Origin: Adlercreutzia faecimuris
GTDB taxonomy: Bacteria > Actinomycetota > Coriobacteriia > Coriobacteriales > Eggerthellaceae
Assembly (NCBI RefSeq): GCF_022669055.1
Contig: NZ_JAJMLW010000002.1
Location: 248,001 to 312,000, forward strand
Direction: 5' to 3'
Length of the DNA: 64,000 nucleotides
How positions within the stretch are numbered: position 1 is the first letter of the stretch; every line of letters starts with the position of its first letter. Of this stretch, positions 33,425 to 45,496 are shown in pieces. The position numbers and the translations under genes were made by a program. A model generated the notes under the pieces. That model had not been told where the DNA came from. It saw only the letters and a program-made list of their open reading frames with translations, and made no database searches.

Positions 33425-34224
33425 CACCACACCACCTCCTCGGCGGGAAACACCGGGCCGTCCACGCAGGCCCGGCGCTTGCCGTCCACGGTGTCGACCA
33501 CGCATGACAGGCACGCGCCCACGCCGCAGGCCATGCGGCGCTCGAGCGACACCTCGCAGAACACCCGCGCCTCGGCGGCAAGCCCCGCCACCAGGCGCAT
33601 GAGCGGCTCGGGGCCGCAGCAGGCGACGTAGTCGAAGGGGCGCCCCTCGGCCGCCGCCTCCTCGAGGGCCTCGGCGACGAGCGGGGTGCAGAAGCCGGCG
33701 CGGCCGTAGGTGCCGTCGTCGGTGGAGCAGAGCGGCTCGCGGCCGAGGGCGGCGCAGAAGCGCTCGCGGGCCACGAGGGCCTCGGCGGTGCCGGCGCCCA
33801 AAACGGCGGTCACGTCCGCCCCGGCCGCCGCCAGCTCGCAGGCGAGCGGGTGCAGGGGCGCCGAGCCCACGCCCCCGGCCACGAGCAAGGCGCGGCGCGC
33901 GTCCTCGGGCGGCTGCCAGCCGCGGCCGACGGGCCCGATCAGCTCGACGGCGGCCGCGCCGGGCGCGAGCTCGGTCATGCGGGACGTGCCGAAGCCGAGC
34001 ACCTGGTACATCATGTCGACGGTGCCCGCGGCCGCGTCGGCGGCGTAGATGCCGAGCGGGCGGCGCAGGATGTGGTCGTCCATGCCGGGGATGCGGACGT
34101 GGACGAACTGGCCCGGCCGCGCCCCCGCCGCGATGGCGGGCGCCTCCACGGTCATGAGCCAGATGCCGCGCCCGAGTTCCTCGTTGACGAGGAGGGGCGC
34201 GTGCTCGTTGACAAGGTGGTTCAC
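33424..34224 (-). CDS. pyrK: Dihydroorotate dehydrogenase B, electron-transfer subunit
   Basis: 266 residues. FAD and 2Fe-2S subunit that links PyrD to NAD+. FAD-binding HILRRPLGIY, NAD-binding LLVAGGVGSAPL, and the C-terminal cluster cysteines CGVGACLSC...RRAC are present. The start is GTG 34224 with AAAGGACGG upstream. The 127 bp between it and carB contains a G+C hairpin (around 34336-34360) but no promoter that I can recognise. Confidence 0.95.
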   Translation of the reverse strand: MNHLVNEHAPLLVNEELGRGIWLMTVEAPAIAAGARPGQFVHVRIPGMDDHILRRPLGIYAADAAAGTVDMMYQVLGFGTSRMTELAPGAAAVELIGPVGRGWQPPEDARRALLVAGGVGSAPLHPLACELAAAGADVTAVLGAGTAEALVARERFCAALGREPLCSTDDGTYGRAGFCTPLVAEALEEAAAEGRPFDYVACCGPEPLMRLVAGLAAEARVFCEVSLERRMACGVGACLSCVVDTVDGKRRACVDGPVFPAEEVVW

Positions 34225-34351
34225 TTCCGTCCTTTCCCGCCCCGCGGGGCGCTGTCTCAGGGGACGCTGCGGGTATTGTACCAGGGCCGCCGGCCCGCCC
34301 GCCTTCGCCGGGCCTCGCCGGGGAGGGGCAGGGCCCTCCCCTAGCGCGGGC

Positions 34352-37582
<3,231 letters not shown>

Positions 37583-38941
37583 TTAGGCCACGCTCCCTTC
37601 CGCGCCGGCGTCCTCGGCGAAGCGCCAGCCGCCCAGGCGGTCGGTCGCTATATCGATGTCCAGGTAGTCGTCCCGCCCGTCCATGAGGCGCGTGAACGCG
37701 GTGAACAGGTAGTGGGCGTCGGTGGGGCCCGGCGAGGCCTCGGGGTGGTACTGCACGCTGAAGGCGGGGATGTCCAGGCACGCGATGCCCTCGGCCGTGC
37801 CGTCGTTGAGGTTCACGTGGGTAAGCTGGATGCGGCCGAAGCGCTCGTTGGCGACGACGGGCGCGCACTTGGCCTTGGCCCAGAAGCGCAGGTCGTCCTC
37901 ATGGCCGCGGAACCCCGCCGAGAGCTCCGGCACGAGCGGGCCCAGGGAGGGGAAGACCAGGCCGAAGCCGTGGTTCTGGGCGGTGATCTCCACGCGCCCG
38001 GTGCGCAGGTTCATGACCGGCTGGTTACCGCCGCGGTGCCCGAACTTGAGCTTCTCGATGACGGCCCCGCAGGCCTTGGAGATCATCTGGTGGCCCAGGC
38101 AGATGCCGAAGACGGGCACCTTGCCCAGCAGCTGCTCCACCTGGCGGTAGGTGCCCTCGACGGCCTCCGGGTCGCCCGGGCCGTTGGAGAGGAACACGCC
38201 GTCGGGGTTCAAGGCCAGCACCTCTTCGGCCGGGGTGTCCCAGGGCACGGCGGTGACGTCGCAGCCGACGCGCACGAGGTTCTCGAGGATGGAGCGCTTG
38301 GCGCCGCAGTCGTAGGCGACGACCTTGTAGCGGGGCGCGGCCGGATCCGCCAGGGCGAAGCGCTGGCTCTCCGGCAGGTCGGCGGCCGTGAAGGCGGCGG
38401 GCTCGGCGCGCGAGACGGTGGCGGCCAGGTTCACGCCGACGATGGACTCGCTCGCGCGCGCCTTGGCGACGAGGGAGGCCGCGTCGGCGTCTGTCGTGGA
38501 GAGCACGGCGCGCTGGGCGCCGTGGTCGCGGATGTGGCGCACGAGGGCGCGGGTGTCGATGCCCTCGGCAGCCACGACGCCGTGGCGCGCGAGGAAGTCG
38601 GGCAGGCTCATGGCCGAGCGCCAGTTGGACGGCGTGGCGCACATATCGCGCACGACGAGGCCGCGCAGCGCCGGCGCGTCGGACTGGCAGTCGTCCGGGT
38701 TCACCCCGTAGTTGCCGATCTGCGGGTAGGTCATGGTGATGATCTGGCCGGCGTAGGAGGGGTCGGTGATGACCTCCAGGTAGCCCTCGAGCGACGTGTT
38801 GAAGCAGATCTCGCCGAACACCTCGCCCTCGGCACCGGCGGCGGTGCCCTCGAACACGGCGCCGTCCTCCAGCGCCAGCACGGCCCGGCCGCGCGCGGGC
38901 TTGCTCGTGCCCGCCAGCAGCCTCTCGGATATCTCGCTCAA
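37583..38941 (-). CDS. carA: Carbamoyl-phosphate synthase small (glutaminase) subunit
   Basis: 452 residues, longer than the usual ~380. N-terminal CarA domain (ALEDGAVFEGTAAGAEG...TSLEGYLEVITDPSYAGQII) and C-terminal class I glutamine amidotransferase with nucleophile Cys in FGICLGHQM and catalytic HPEASPGP. Extra length is partly an insertion after SAGFRGHEDDLRFWAKAK. The most likely start is TTG 38941, 7 bases after AAGGGAAG, giving (M)SEISERLLAG; no ATG is available in register. A PyrR-type attenuator precedes it. Confidence 0.95.
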   Translation of the reverse strand: MSEISERLLAGTSKPARGRAVLALEDGAVFEGTAAGAEGEVFGEICFNTSLEGYLEVITDPSYAGQIITMTYPQIGNYGVNPDDCQSDAPALRGLVVRDMCATPSNWRSAMSLPDFLARHGVVAAEGIDTRALVRHIRDHGAQRAVLSTTDADAASLVAKARASESIVGVNLAATVSRAEPAAFTAADLPESQRFALADPAAPRYKVVAYDCGAKRSILENLVRVGCDVTAVPWDTPAEEVLALNPDGVFLSNGPGDPEAVEGTYRQVEQLLGKVPVFGICLGHQMISKACGAVIEKLKFGHRGGNQPVMNLRTGRVEITAQNHGFGLVFPSLGPLVPELSAGFRGHEDDLRFWAKAKCAPVVANERFGRIQLTHVNLNDGTAEGIACLDIPAFSVQYHPEASPGPTDAHYLFTAFTRLMDGRDDYLDIDIATDRLGGWRFAEDAGAEGSVA

Positions 38942-39093
38942 GGCATCTTCCCTTCTCTCTCGGGCGACCGCCCTCCCCATCCGCTCGCCGCTGCCGCGTG
39001 CTGCCGCGGCCGGTGCCCCTGCGTCCGGCCCGGGTGGCCGCGCGCCGGCGTCCCTGCGTCCGGCCCGGCCGCCGTCCCCCGGGCCCGGGCGCG

Positions 39094-39200
39094 AAAACGC
39101 CCCCGTCACGGACGAGGGCGCACTGGTGGTGGGGTTGGGTTTTCGTGTCGCGCACCTTGTCGGTCTCTCTGTACCGCCTTAAAGGCTGTCCGACAGTATA
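39094..39200 (-). promoter_or_regulatory. PyrR-dependent attenuator of the carAB-pyrKDF operon
   Basis: Read on the minus strand: -10 TATACT (39195-39200), then the PyrR-binding element GTACAGAGAGACCGACAAGG (within 39155-39175), matching the pyr anti-antiterminator core CAGAGAGGCU-N3-AAGG. Next is an intrinsic terminator: 10-bp stem (39111-39120 with 39098-39107), 3-nt loop and TTTT (39094-39097). The element is identical over 21 bases to the one upstream of pyrR. Inferred: UMP-bound PyrR favours termination. Confidence 0.88.
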
Positions 39201-39824
39201 CGCCGCCCGGCCGCGAATATGAGCGAGAAGCGGGGAATTCCCCGCCCGGGCGCGTAAGCGGCGCCACCGGCGCGGCGAGCCGGCGGCAGCACCGCCCTTC
39301 CGCTCCTCCCGCCCGCCTTGGCCTCGCCCCCGTCCTGGCCCGCACCGCATCGCCCCCTGCCTCGGTGTGGGTCGGGTCGCACCGCCCCTCCTTCCCCCAT
39401 CGCCTTGCCTCCCGCCTCGGCTCGCGCCGGATCACCCCGCTCTGGCTCGCCTTCCTTGGCCTTCGCCATCTCCGCTTAATTGATGAGCGATACCATCATG
39501 GACAAAAAACCGCGTTCTCGCAGCCATTGAGGGCCTGTTTCACGGCAGCTGCTCGCTCCCCTCTGCGTTTTCCCAGCTCAGGGCCTCGCGCTCTTCCCAG
39601 CCCCATGTTTCGTCATGGCAATCACCTGCGATATCTCGGCTTTTTGTCCATGCAGATGCGAGATCGCCGGTTTTTGTCCATCTCCCTGGACAAAAAGCTG
39701 AGATATCGCATCTGCGGGGAAGCCAGGCGGCGGAATCGGGGCAAGCAGGAGCAGGGGCACCTGTGCCGACGGGCCCGTCGGCACGGGGATGCCGGCTGCC
39801 AGCGGCCCGCGGAGCCGGCGTCAC
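39201..39824. repeat. Gene-free region with four copies of a ~26-bp dispersed repeat
   Basis: No gene is credible here. Four related units share TGCGA...C..(G)G.TTTTTGTCCA: minus strand 39498-39523, plus strand 39626-39651, plus strand 39656-39681, minus strand 39687-39711. The second and fourth form a near-perfect inverted repeat. A 9-bp stem GTGCCGACG/CGTCGGCAC (39763-39784) just past the importer operon is its probable terminator. The rest is G+C-rich with no motif. Confidence 0.7.
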
Positions 39825-40829
39825 CTAGCGGCCTGCGTCCTCGCGCGCCAGGCGGTAGCTTGCGAGGGAGGGGCGACCCGTCCAGGGGTCGGGCTCGACG
39901 AGGGCGTCGAGGCCGAACACCTCGCGCAGCATCGCCGGGGTCATCACCTCGCCGGGCGTGCCGGCGGCGCGCACGGCCCCGCCGCGCATCGCGATCATCC
40001 AGTCGGCGAAGCGGGCGGCCAGGTTGAGCTCGTGGATGACGAGCGCGATGGTCTTGCCCTGGTCGCGGTTGAGGTCGCGCAGGAGCTCGAGCACCTCGAG
40101 CTGGTGGGCCATGTCGAGGTAGGTGGTGGGCTCGTCGAGCAGGATGAGGCCGGTGTCCTGGGCCAGCGCCATCGCGATCCAGGCGCGCTGGCGCTGGCCG
40201 CCGGAGAGCGCGTCGAGGGCGCGGTCGGCCAGCGGCGCCAGGCTCGTGATGTCGAGCGCCCAGTCGATGAGGGCGCGGTCGTCGGCGGTGAGGCGCCCGA
40301 AGCCGCGCTGGTGCGGGTAGCGCCCGTAGGCCACGAGCTCGCCCACGGTCAGGCCGCCGGGCGCTTGGGGCGCCTGGGGCAGGAGCGCCATCTGGCGCGC
40401 CACCTCGGCCGTGGGAAGCTTGGCGATGGCGCGTCCGTCGAGGTAGACCGCGCCGGCGCGCAGGGGCATCGTGCGGGCGAGCGCCTTGAGCAGCGTCGAC
40501 TTGCCGCAGCCGTTGGGGCCGATGACGGCGGTCACGCGCCCGGCGGGCACGGCCACGTCCATCGGCTCGATGATGACGCGGTCGCCGTAGCCCACCGAGA
40601 CGCTCTCGCCGCGCAGGGCCGCGTCGGCGAAGCGGTCGCAGGCGCTGTCGCAGCCCTCGCAGAGGACGGGCCCTCCCGCCTCGGCTGTCAGATCGGGCGC
40701 CTCGGCCCGGGCAGCCCCGCGGGCCCCCGCGCCCGCCTCCGCCGAGGCCCCGCCCGCCGCCTGGGCGGCCATCGCGCCCACCTGCGCGGCGACCGCGCGG
40801 CGGGCGCGCTCCTCGCTTCTCTTCCCCAT
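39825..40829 (-). CDS. Iron-siderophore/heme-type ABC transporter ATP-binding protein
   Basis: 334 residues. FecCD-type importer ATPase: Walker A GPNGCGKST, Q-loop LPQAPQAPG, signature LSGGQRQR, Walker B LILLDEPTTYLD and the switch His in VIHELN. Unusually, ~75 residues precede the ATPase core: an Ala/Gly-rich stretch, then CEGCDSAC, a potential metal-binding Cys cluster. If translation began later, near the core, this would be non-coding, but the ATG 40829 is the best placed. It is last in a binding protein-permease-permease-ATPase operon. The substrate is inferred from the family (ferric siderophore, heme or cobalamin). Confidence 0.92.
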   Translation of the reverse strand: MGKRSEERARRAVAAQVGAMAAQAAGGASAEAGAGARGAARAEAPDLTAEAGGPVLCEGCDSACDRFADAALRGESVSVGYGDRVIIEPMDVAVPAGRVTAVIGPNGCGKSTLLKALARTMPLRAGAVYLDGRAIAKLPTAEVARQMALLPQAPQAPGGLTVGELVAYGRYPHQRGFGRLTADDRALIDWALDITSLAPLADRALDALSGGQRQRAWIAMALAQDTGLILLDEPTTYLDMAHQLEVLELLRDLNRDQGKTIALVIHELNLAARFADWMIAMRGGAVRAAGTPGEVMTPAMLREVFGLDALVEPDPWTGRPSLASYRLAREDAGR

Positions 40830-40842
40830 CGCCCTCTCCTCT

Positions 40843-41847
40843 CTACGCCTTGGCCAGCAGGTACAGGAAGTACGGCGCGCCGATGACGGCGGCCACGATG
40901 CCCACGGGGATCTCGTTGGGCATGATCAGCGTGCGCGAGATGATGTCGGCCGCCAGCATGAGCACCGCGCCCACCAGGATGGTCGCGGGGATGAGCACGC
41001 GGTGGCGCGGCCCCACCAGGCGCCGGGCCAGATGCGGGCAGACGAGCCCCACGAAGGTGAGTCCGCCGCCGACGGCGCAGCACAGCCCCGAGCAGCCCAC
41101 GGCCACGGCCAGAAGGCCGAGGGACGACCGACGCACGTCCACGCCCAGGCCCGTCGCGGCCACCTCGCCGAGGGCGAGCACGTCTAGGGTGCGCGCGGCG
41201 CGCAGGGCCACGAGGGCGAGCGCGCCCAGGCCCACGGCCAGCATGGCGACGCCCTGCCAGCTGGCGCCCCAGATGCTGCCCGCTATCCAGTTCTGCACGA
41301 AGGCGTAGTCGCCGTCGCCCATGCGCAGCATGAGCAGCGAGGTCACGCTGCCGAGCCCCGTGGCCAGCGCCACGCCGATGAGCAGCAGACGCGCCGGCGA
41401 CGACGCGCCGCGCACCACCGACAGCTGCCAACCTGCCAGCGCCACGGCGAGCGACCCGGCGAAGGCGAGCACGGGCAGCGCGACCGCGGAGGGGACGAGG
41501 CCCGCGGGCACGAAGACGATGAAGGCCGCCACGAGCAGCCCCGCCCCGGCGTTGACGCCAAGCACGCCCGGGTCGGCCATGTCGTTGCGCGACACGCCCT
41601 GCAGCAGGCAGCCCGCCAGCGACAGCCCCACGCCGACGAGCAGCGCGGTGAGCACGCGCGGCAGGCGCAGCTCCACGAGCGTGTAGGCGAGCGACTGCGG
41701 GGCCGTGCCCGCGATGACCTGGCCGAGCTCCTCGAGGGAGATGCTGCGGTAGCCGGCGTTCACGTCGGCCCAGAGCGCCGCGGCCGCCAGCGCGGCCAGC
41801 ACGATGAGGACGACGGCCGACCGGGCCGCCTGGCGCGCGTCAGCCAA
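40843..41847 (-). CDS. FecCD-family ABC transporter permease (second)
   Basis: 334 residues, about ten membrane helices. RLPRVLTALLVGVGLSLAGCLLQGVSRNDMADPGVLGVNAGAG and VGLVCPHLARRLVG are FecCD hallmarks; the latter contains the coupling helix for the ATPase. The start TTG 41847 overlaps the stop of the upstream permease (TTGGCTGA) and has GGGAGGAGG before it. It is a paralogue of the preceding permease; together they would form the heterodimeric channel. Confidence 0.93.
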   Translation of the reverse strand: MADARQAARSAVVLIVLAALAAAALWADVNAGYRSISLEELGQVIAGTAPQSLAYTLVELRLPRVLTALLVGVGLSLAGCLLQGVSRNDMADPGVLGVNAGAGLLVAAFIVFVPAGLVPSAVALPVLAFAGSLAVALAGWQLSVVRGASSPARLLLIGVALATGLGSVTSLLMLRMGDGDYAFVQNWIAGSIWGASWQGVAMLAVGLGALALVALRAARTLDVLALGEVAATGLGVDVRRSSLGLLAVAVGCSGLCCAVGGGLTFVGLVCPHLARRLVGPRHRVLIPATILVGAVLMLAADIISRTLIMPNEIPVGIVAAVIGAPYFLYLLAKA

Positions 41848-42838
41848 GGCCGGCCTCCTCCCTGCGGGCGCACCAGATGAAGAACGGCACGCCGATGACG
41901 GCGAAGATGAGCCCGATGGGCACCTCGGAGGGCGCCATGACGGTGCGCGCGATGACGTCGGCCAGCAGCATGAACAGCGCGCCGCCGACGATGGAGGCGG
42001 GGATGACGGCGCGGTAGTCGGCGCCGACGAACCGGCGCACCACATGGGGCACCATGAGGCCGACGAAGGCCACGGGCCCCGCCAGCGCCACGGCGGCGCC
42101 GGCCAGCACCAGCACCGCCACGAGGCAGAGCGTGCGCACGCGGGTCACCGGGACGCCCAGCCCGAGCGCCGCCTCCTCCCCCAGCGAGAGCACCGCCACG
42201 CGCCGCGCGAGCAGGCAGGCGGCGACGAGCCCCGCCACGAGGAAGGGCGCCGCCATCGCGAGCGTGCCCGCGCGGATGCCCGCCACGCCGCCGGCCGTCC
42301 AGAACGTGAGGCTGTAGCCGACGTTGAAGAAGATGGCGACGCCCTGGGCCAGCGCCGTGAGGAACAGCCCCACCGCGCAGCCGGCCAGCACGAGGCGGAC
42401 GGGGTCGACCTCGCGGCGGCGGAAGCTCACGGCGCCGTAGACCACGGCCAGCGCGAGCGCCGCGCCGACGAAGGAGCAGCCCACCACCCCGGCGAAGCTC
42501 ATCCCCGGCAGCAGCGCCAGGCAAAGCGCCAGCGCGAAGGCGGCGCCCGCGTTGATGCCGAGCAGCCCCGAGTCGGCCAGCGGGTTGCGGGTGACCCCCT
42601 GCATGACGGCGCCGGCCACGGCGAAGGCGGCGCCCACGAGGATGCAGCCCAGGGTGCGCGGCCCGCGCAGCTCGAGCACGGCCACCTGCTCCTGGTCGGC
42701 CATATCGGGGCTCAGGAGCGCGGCGATCACCTGGTCGGGCGGGATGGGCGTGGAGCCGAGGAACAGGGAGAGCCCGGCGGCCAGGGCGACCGCCGCGGCT
42801 CCCCCCGCGATGACGAGCGTTGTCCTCAGGCGCGCCAC
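41840..42838 (-). CDS. FecCD-family ABC transporter permease (first)
   Basis: 332 residues with about ten hydrophobic helices. ELRGPRTLGCILVGAAFAVAGAVMQGVTRNPLADSGLLGINAGA and FVGLMVPHVVRRFVGADYR match the family. GTG start at 42838, following the binding-protein gene by 24 bp. Partner of the second permease downstream, which it overlaps by 8 bp. Confidence 0.93.
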   Translation of the reverse strand: MARLRTTLVIAGGAAAVALAAGLSLFLGSTPIPPDQVIAALLSPDMADQEQVAVLELRGPRTLGCILVGAAFAVAGAVMQGVTRNPLADSGLLGINAGAAFALALCLALLPGMSFAGVVGCSFVGAALALAVVYGAVSFRRREVDPVRLVLAGCAVGLFLTALAQGVAIFFNVGYSLTFWTAGGVAGIRAGTLAMAAPFLVAGLVAACLLARRVAVLSLGEEAALGLGVPVTRVRTLCLVAVLVLAGAAVALAGPVAFVGLMVPHVVRRFVGADYRAVIPASIVGGALFMLLADVIARTVMAPSEVPIGLIFAVIGVPFFIWCARREEAGLG

Positions 42839-42862
42839 GGCGCTTCCCCGCTCCCCTCGTCC

Positions 42863-43843
42863 CTAGGCCGCGTCGCCGGCGTGGGCGCGGAAGAAGTCGG
42901 TGAAGGCCTCGAGCTGGTGGCTCAGCGTGATGGGGTCGCGGTGCATGAAGGCCACCTGCTCGTAGGGCATCACGCGCCCGGCCTGGACGGCCGGCAGGTT
43001 CTGCCACAGCTGCGAGTCGTCCACGTACGCGCTGTCGGCGCCGTCGAGCACGCCGTAGCAGATGAAGTCGCCGGCGTATTGGGGCAGCGCCTCGACGGAG
43101 ATGACCTGGTAGGCCTCGTCGCCGTCCACCATCGGGCCCTGGATGGCCTCGGGCGCCTTGAGGCCCCACCTGTCGTAGAGGATGGAGCCGCCGCGGGCGA
43201 AGTGGCTGCCCATGACGTAGATCTCCTGGGGCCACACCTCCATGATCGACACGGTGCGGTCGCCCACGATGCGCACCATCTCGTCCTTGACCGTGGCGGC
43301 GCGGTCGTTGAACTCGGCGAGGTAGGCGTCGGCGGCCTCCTCGCGGTTGACGAGGGAGGCGAGGTAGCGGAACAGCTCCTCGTCGCTGCGCGTGCCGTCG
43401 GCGACGTAGACCGTCGGCGCGATCTTGGCGTACTTGTCGTAGTCGGCCTCGGTGATGGTGACGATGAGGTCGGGCTGCTTCTCGGCGATCATCTCGAGGG
43501 ACGTCTCGGCCGACACGGTGTTGAGCGGCTCGATGCCGTCGCACAGCCCCGCGAGGAAGGGGTTGTCGAGCGCGTAGGGGCTCGCGATGACCGGCTTCAC
43601 GTCCACGGCGAGGAACTCGCCGAGGTAGTAGTCGCTAACGATGACCTGCGGGTCGACGGGGATGTCCACCGGGCCCTTGTCGGTGTCGACGGTGCGCGTA
43701 CCCTGCGCGGGCTTATCCGAGGCGCCCGCGTTGGAGCCGGCCGAGGAGGCCGATCCCTCGCCCGAGGAGCAGCCGGCTAGGGGGATGGCGAGGGCCGCGG
43801 TTCCCAGCAGGGCCGCGAAGGAGCGACGGGTCATCGACTTCAT
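42863..43843 (-). CDS. ABC transporter substrate-binding lipoprotein (iron-complex type)
   Basis: 326 residues. A signal peptide with twin Arg (TRRSFAALLGT) and lipobox LAGC (C25) indicates export and lipid anchoring, possibly by Tat. A Ser/Gly-rich linker precedes a periplasmic-binding-protein-like fold of the FepB/FhuD class (VIASPYALDNPFLAGLCDGIEPLN, EMIAEKQPDLIVTI). It captures a ferric siderophore or similar and delivers it to the two permeases. ATG 43843 has AAAGGAACC upstream. First gene of the operon. Confidence 0.93.
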   Translation of the reverse strand: MKSMTRRSFAALLGTAALAIPLAGCSSGEGSASSAGSNAGASDKPAQGTRTVDTDKGPVDIPVDPQVIVSDYYLGEFLAVDVKPVIASPYALDNPFLAGLCDGIEPLNTVSAETSLEMIAEKQPDLIVTITEADYDKYAKIAPTVYVADGTRSDEELFRYLASLVNREEAADAYLAEFNDRAATVKDEMVRIVGDRTVSIMEVWPQEIYVMGSHFARGGSILYDRWGLKAPEAIQGPMVDGDEAYQVISVEALPQYAGDFICYGVLDGADSAYVDDSQLWQNLPAVQAGRVMPYEQVAFMHRDPITLSHQLEAFTDFFRAHAGDAA

Positions 43844-43883
43844 GGGGTTCCTTTCACACGGGGCGGCGCGAGCGCGCCTTCAT

Positions 43884-43935
43884 CTATTTGTTCACCTAAT
43901 ATAACTTATCTGCCTATAAATTAGCATTGGTTTAC
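43884..43935 (-). promoter_or_regulatory. A+T-rich promoter region of the iron-importer operon
   Basis: A ~75-bp A+T island in a G+C-rich setting, directly upstream of the binding-protein gene. On the minus strand it reads TATAGGCAGATAAGTTATAT followed by TAGGTGAACAAATAG. TATATT could be a -10. TTAGGTGAA resembles one half of a DtxR/IdeR iron box (TTAGGTTAG...), and TATAGG/TTAGG recurs 20 bp apart. An iron repressor site is plausible but not proven. Confidence 0.4.
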
Positions 43936-44071
43936 TTTTTCTCCACAAGGAGGGTTACCCTTATCTCACCAGGGGAAACAGCAGGCCACTCGCCCATTGT
44001 ACGCGCCGCCTCGCGGCCGTCGGAGCCCCGTCACCGCCCCGAAGCCAGACCGTAGGCGTCCTGTCCCCGCC

Positions 44072-44133
44072 CCAAGAGAAGGGGGACGGCCCGCAGGCCG
44101 CGCCAAGAGAAGGGGGACGGGACGCAGGCCGCG
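44072..44133. repeat. Two tandem copies of a 31-bp unit
   Basis: CCAAGAGAAGGGGGACGG begins at 44072 and again at 44103, each followed by a two-base variable pair and CGCAGGCCGCG, giving two near-identical 31-bp units in the gene-free gap between the iron importer and pyrC. There is no reading frame and no known element. Confidence 0.75.
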
Positions 44134-44145
44134 CCCCCAGACGCC

Positions 44146-44175
44146 CGCGGGCCCCGCCATCCGGCGGGGCCCGCG
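44146..44175 (-). terminator. Terminator after pyrC
   Basis: CGCGGGCCCCGCC (44146-44158) pairs perfectly with its complement at 44163-44175, 13-bp stem with ATCC loop, about 28 bp past the pyrC stop. There is no strong U-tract on the minus strand, so function is inferred from stem strength and position. Confidence 0.65.
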
Positions 44176-44203
44176 GGGCCTTCGGGTATGTCGCGTAAGC
44201 GCG

Positions 44204-45496
44204 CTACTCGACGATGGCGCCGTCCTCCATGGTGGCGTAGCCGCCCACGTAGGTGTCGGTGGCGCGGCCGACGAGCTCGGCGCCGACGAAGCCGGAGTTG
44301 TTGGCCTTGGAGCAGAAGCCGCCGGCCTCCACCGTCCAGGCGGCCTCGGGGTCGATGACCGTCAGGTCGGCCACGGATCCGGCCGCGAGGGTGACGGGCT
44401 CCTCGTGCAGGATGGCGCGCGGGGCCACGGCCATGAGCTCGACCATCCGCTCGTAGCCGATGACGCCCTCGCGCACCAGGTGGGTGAGCACCAGGCCAAG
44501 CGACGTCTCCAGGCCGGTCATGCCGAAGGGCGCCAGCTCGAACTCGCGATCCTTCTCCCAGTCGGTGTGGGGCGCGTGGTCGGTGACGATGGCGTCCACC
44601 GTGCCGTCGGCCACGCCGGCGATGAGCGCCGCGGCGTCGGCGGCCGTGCGCAGGGGCGGGTTCACCTTGAGGGCCGTGGGGTAGTCGGGCCCGATGGCGT
44701 CCTCGGTGAGGAACATATGGTGCGGGGTCACCTCGCAGGTGACGGGCAGGCCCTCGGCCTTGGCGGCGCGCACCAGGTCCAGGCCGCGGGCGGTGGTCAC
44801 GTGCTGGACGTGCAGCGCGCAGCCGGTCAGGCGGCAGAGCGCTATGTCGCGGGCGATCTCGATCTCCTCGCCCTCGGCCGGCCAGCCGAGCATGCCCAGG
44901 CGCGTGGACGCGACGCCCTCGTTCACCTGGCCCTCGCCCACCAGGCCGTCGTCCTGGCAGTGCACCATGACGGGCAGGTCGAACTGCTTGGCGTAGTCCA
45001 TGACGCGGCGCATCATGCCGGCGTCCTGGATGCCGCGGCCGTCGTCGGTGAAGGCCTTGGCGCCGTGGGCGCGCATGTCGCCCATGTCGGCGAGCGTGTC
45101 GCCGCCGAGGCCCTTGGAGCAGGCGCCGGCCACGATGACGCGGCACTTCCCCACCGCCGCCGCGCGGGCCTTGACGTACTCCACGCCGAGCGCGTTGTCG
45201 ATGACGGGCGAGGTGTTGGGCATGGCGCAGACCGCGGTGAAGCCGCCGTGGGCCGCCGCGCGGGTGCCCGACGCGATGTCCTCCTTCTGCTCGAAGCCCG
45301 GCTCGCGCAGATGCACGTGCATGTCCACCAGGCCCGGGACGACGACCTTGCCGGAGAGGTCGCGCTCGACGCCCTTCTCCATGGCCAGGTCATGGCCGAT
45401 CTCGACGATCACGCCGTCGCGGATGAGGATGTCGGCCACCTCGTCGAGGCCGACCTGGGGGTCGATGAGGCGGGCGCCCTTAAGCATCAAAGCCAT
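44204..45496 (-). CDS. pyrC: Dihydroorotase
   Basis: 430 residues, type I dihydroorotase. Cyclises carbamoyl aspartate to dihydroorotate. Metal ligands in VDMHVHLREPG, then the bridging region and MVHCQDDGL, EVTPHHMFL and TDHAPH. ATG 45496 lies inside the end of pyrB (17-bp overlap), so the two are translationally coupled. Third gene of pyrRBC. Confidence 0.97.
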   Translation of the reverse strand: MALMLKGARLIDPQVGLDEVADILIRDGVIVEIGHDLAMEKGVERDLSGKVVVPGLVDMHVHLREPGFEQKEDIASGTRAAAHGGFTAVCAMPNTSPVIDNALGVEYVKARAAAVGKCRVIVAGACSKGLGGDTLADMGDMRAHGAKAFTDDGRGIQDAGMMRRVMDYAKQFDLPVMVHCQDDGLVGEGQVNEGVASTRLGMLGWPAEGEEIEIARDIALCRLTGCALHVQHVTTARGLDLVRAAKAEGLPVTCEVTPHHMFLTEDAIGPDYPTALKVNPPLRTAADAAALIAGVADGTVDAIVTDHAPHTDWEKDREFELAPFGMTGLETSLGLVLTHLVREGVIGYERMVELMAVAPRAILHEEPVTLAAGSVADLTVIDPEAAWTVEAGGFCSKANNSGFVGAELVGRATDTYVGGYATMEDGAIVE

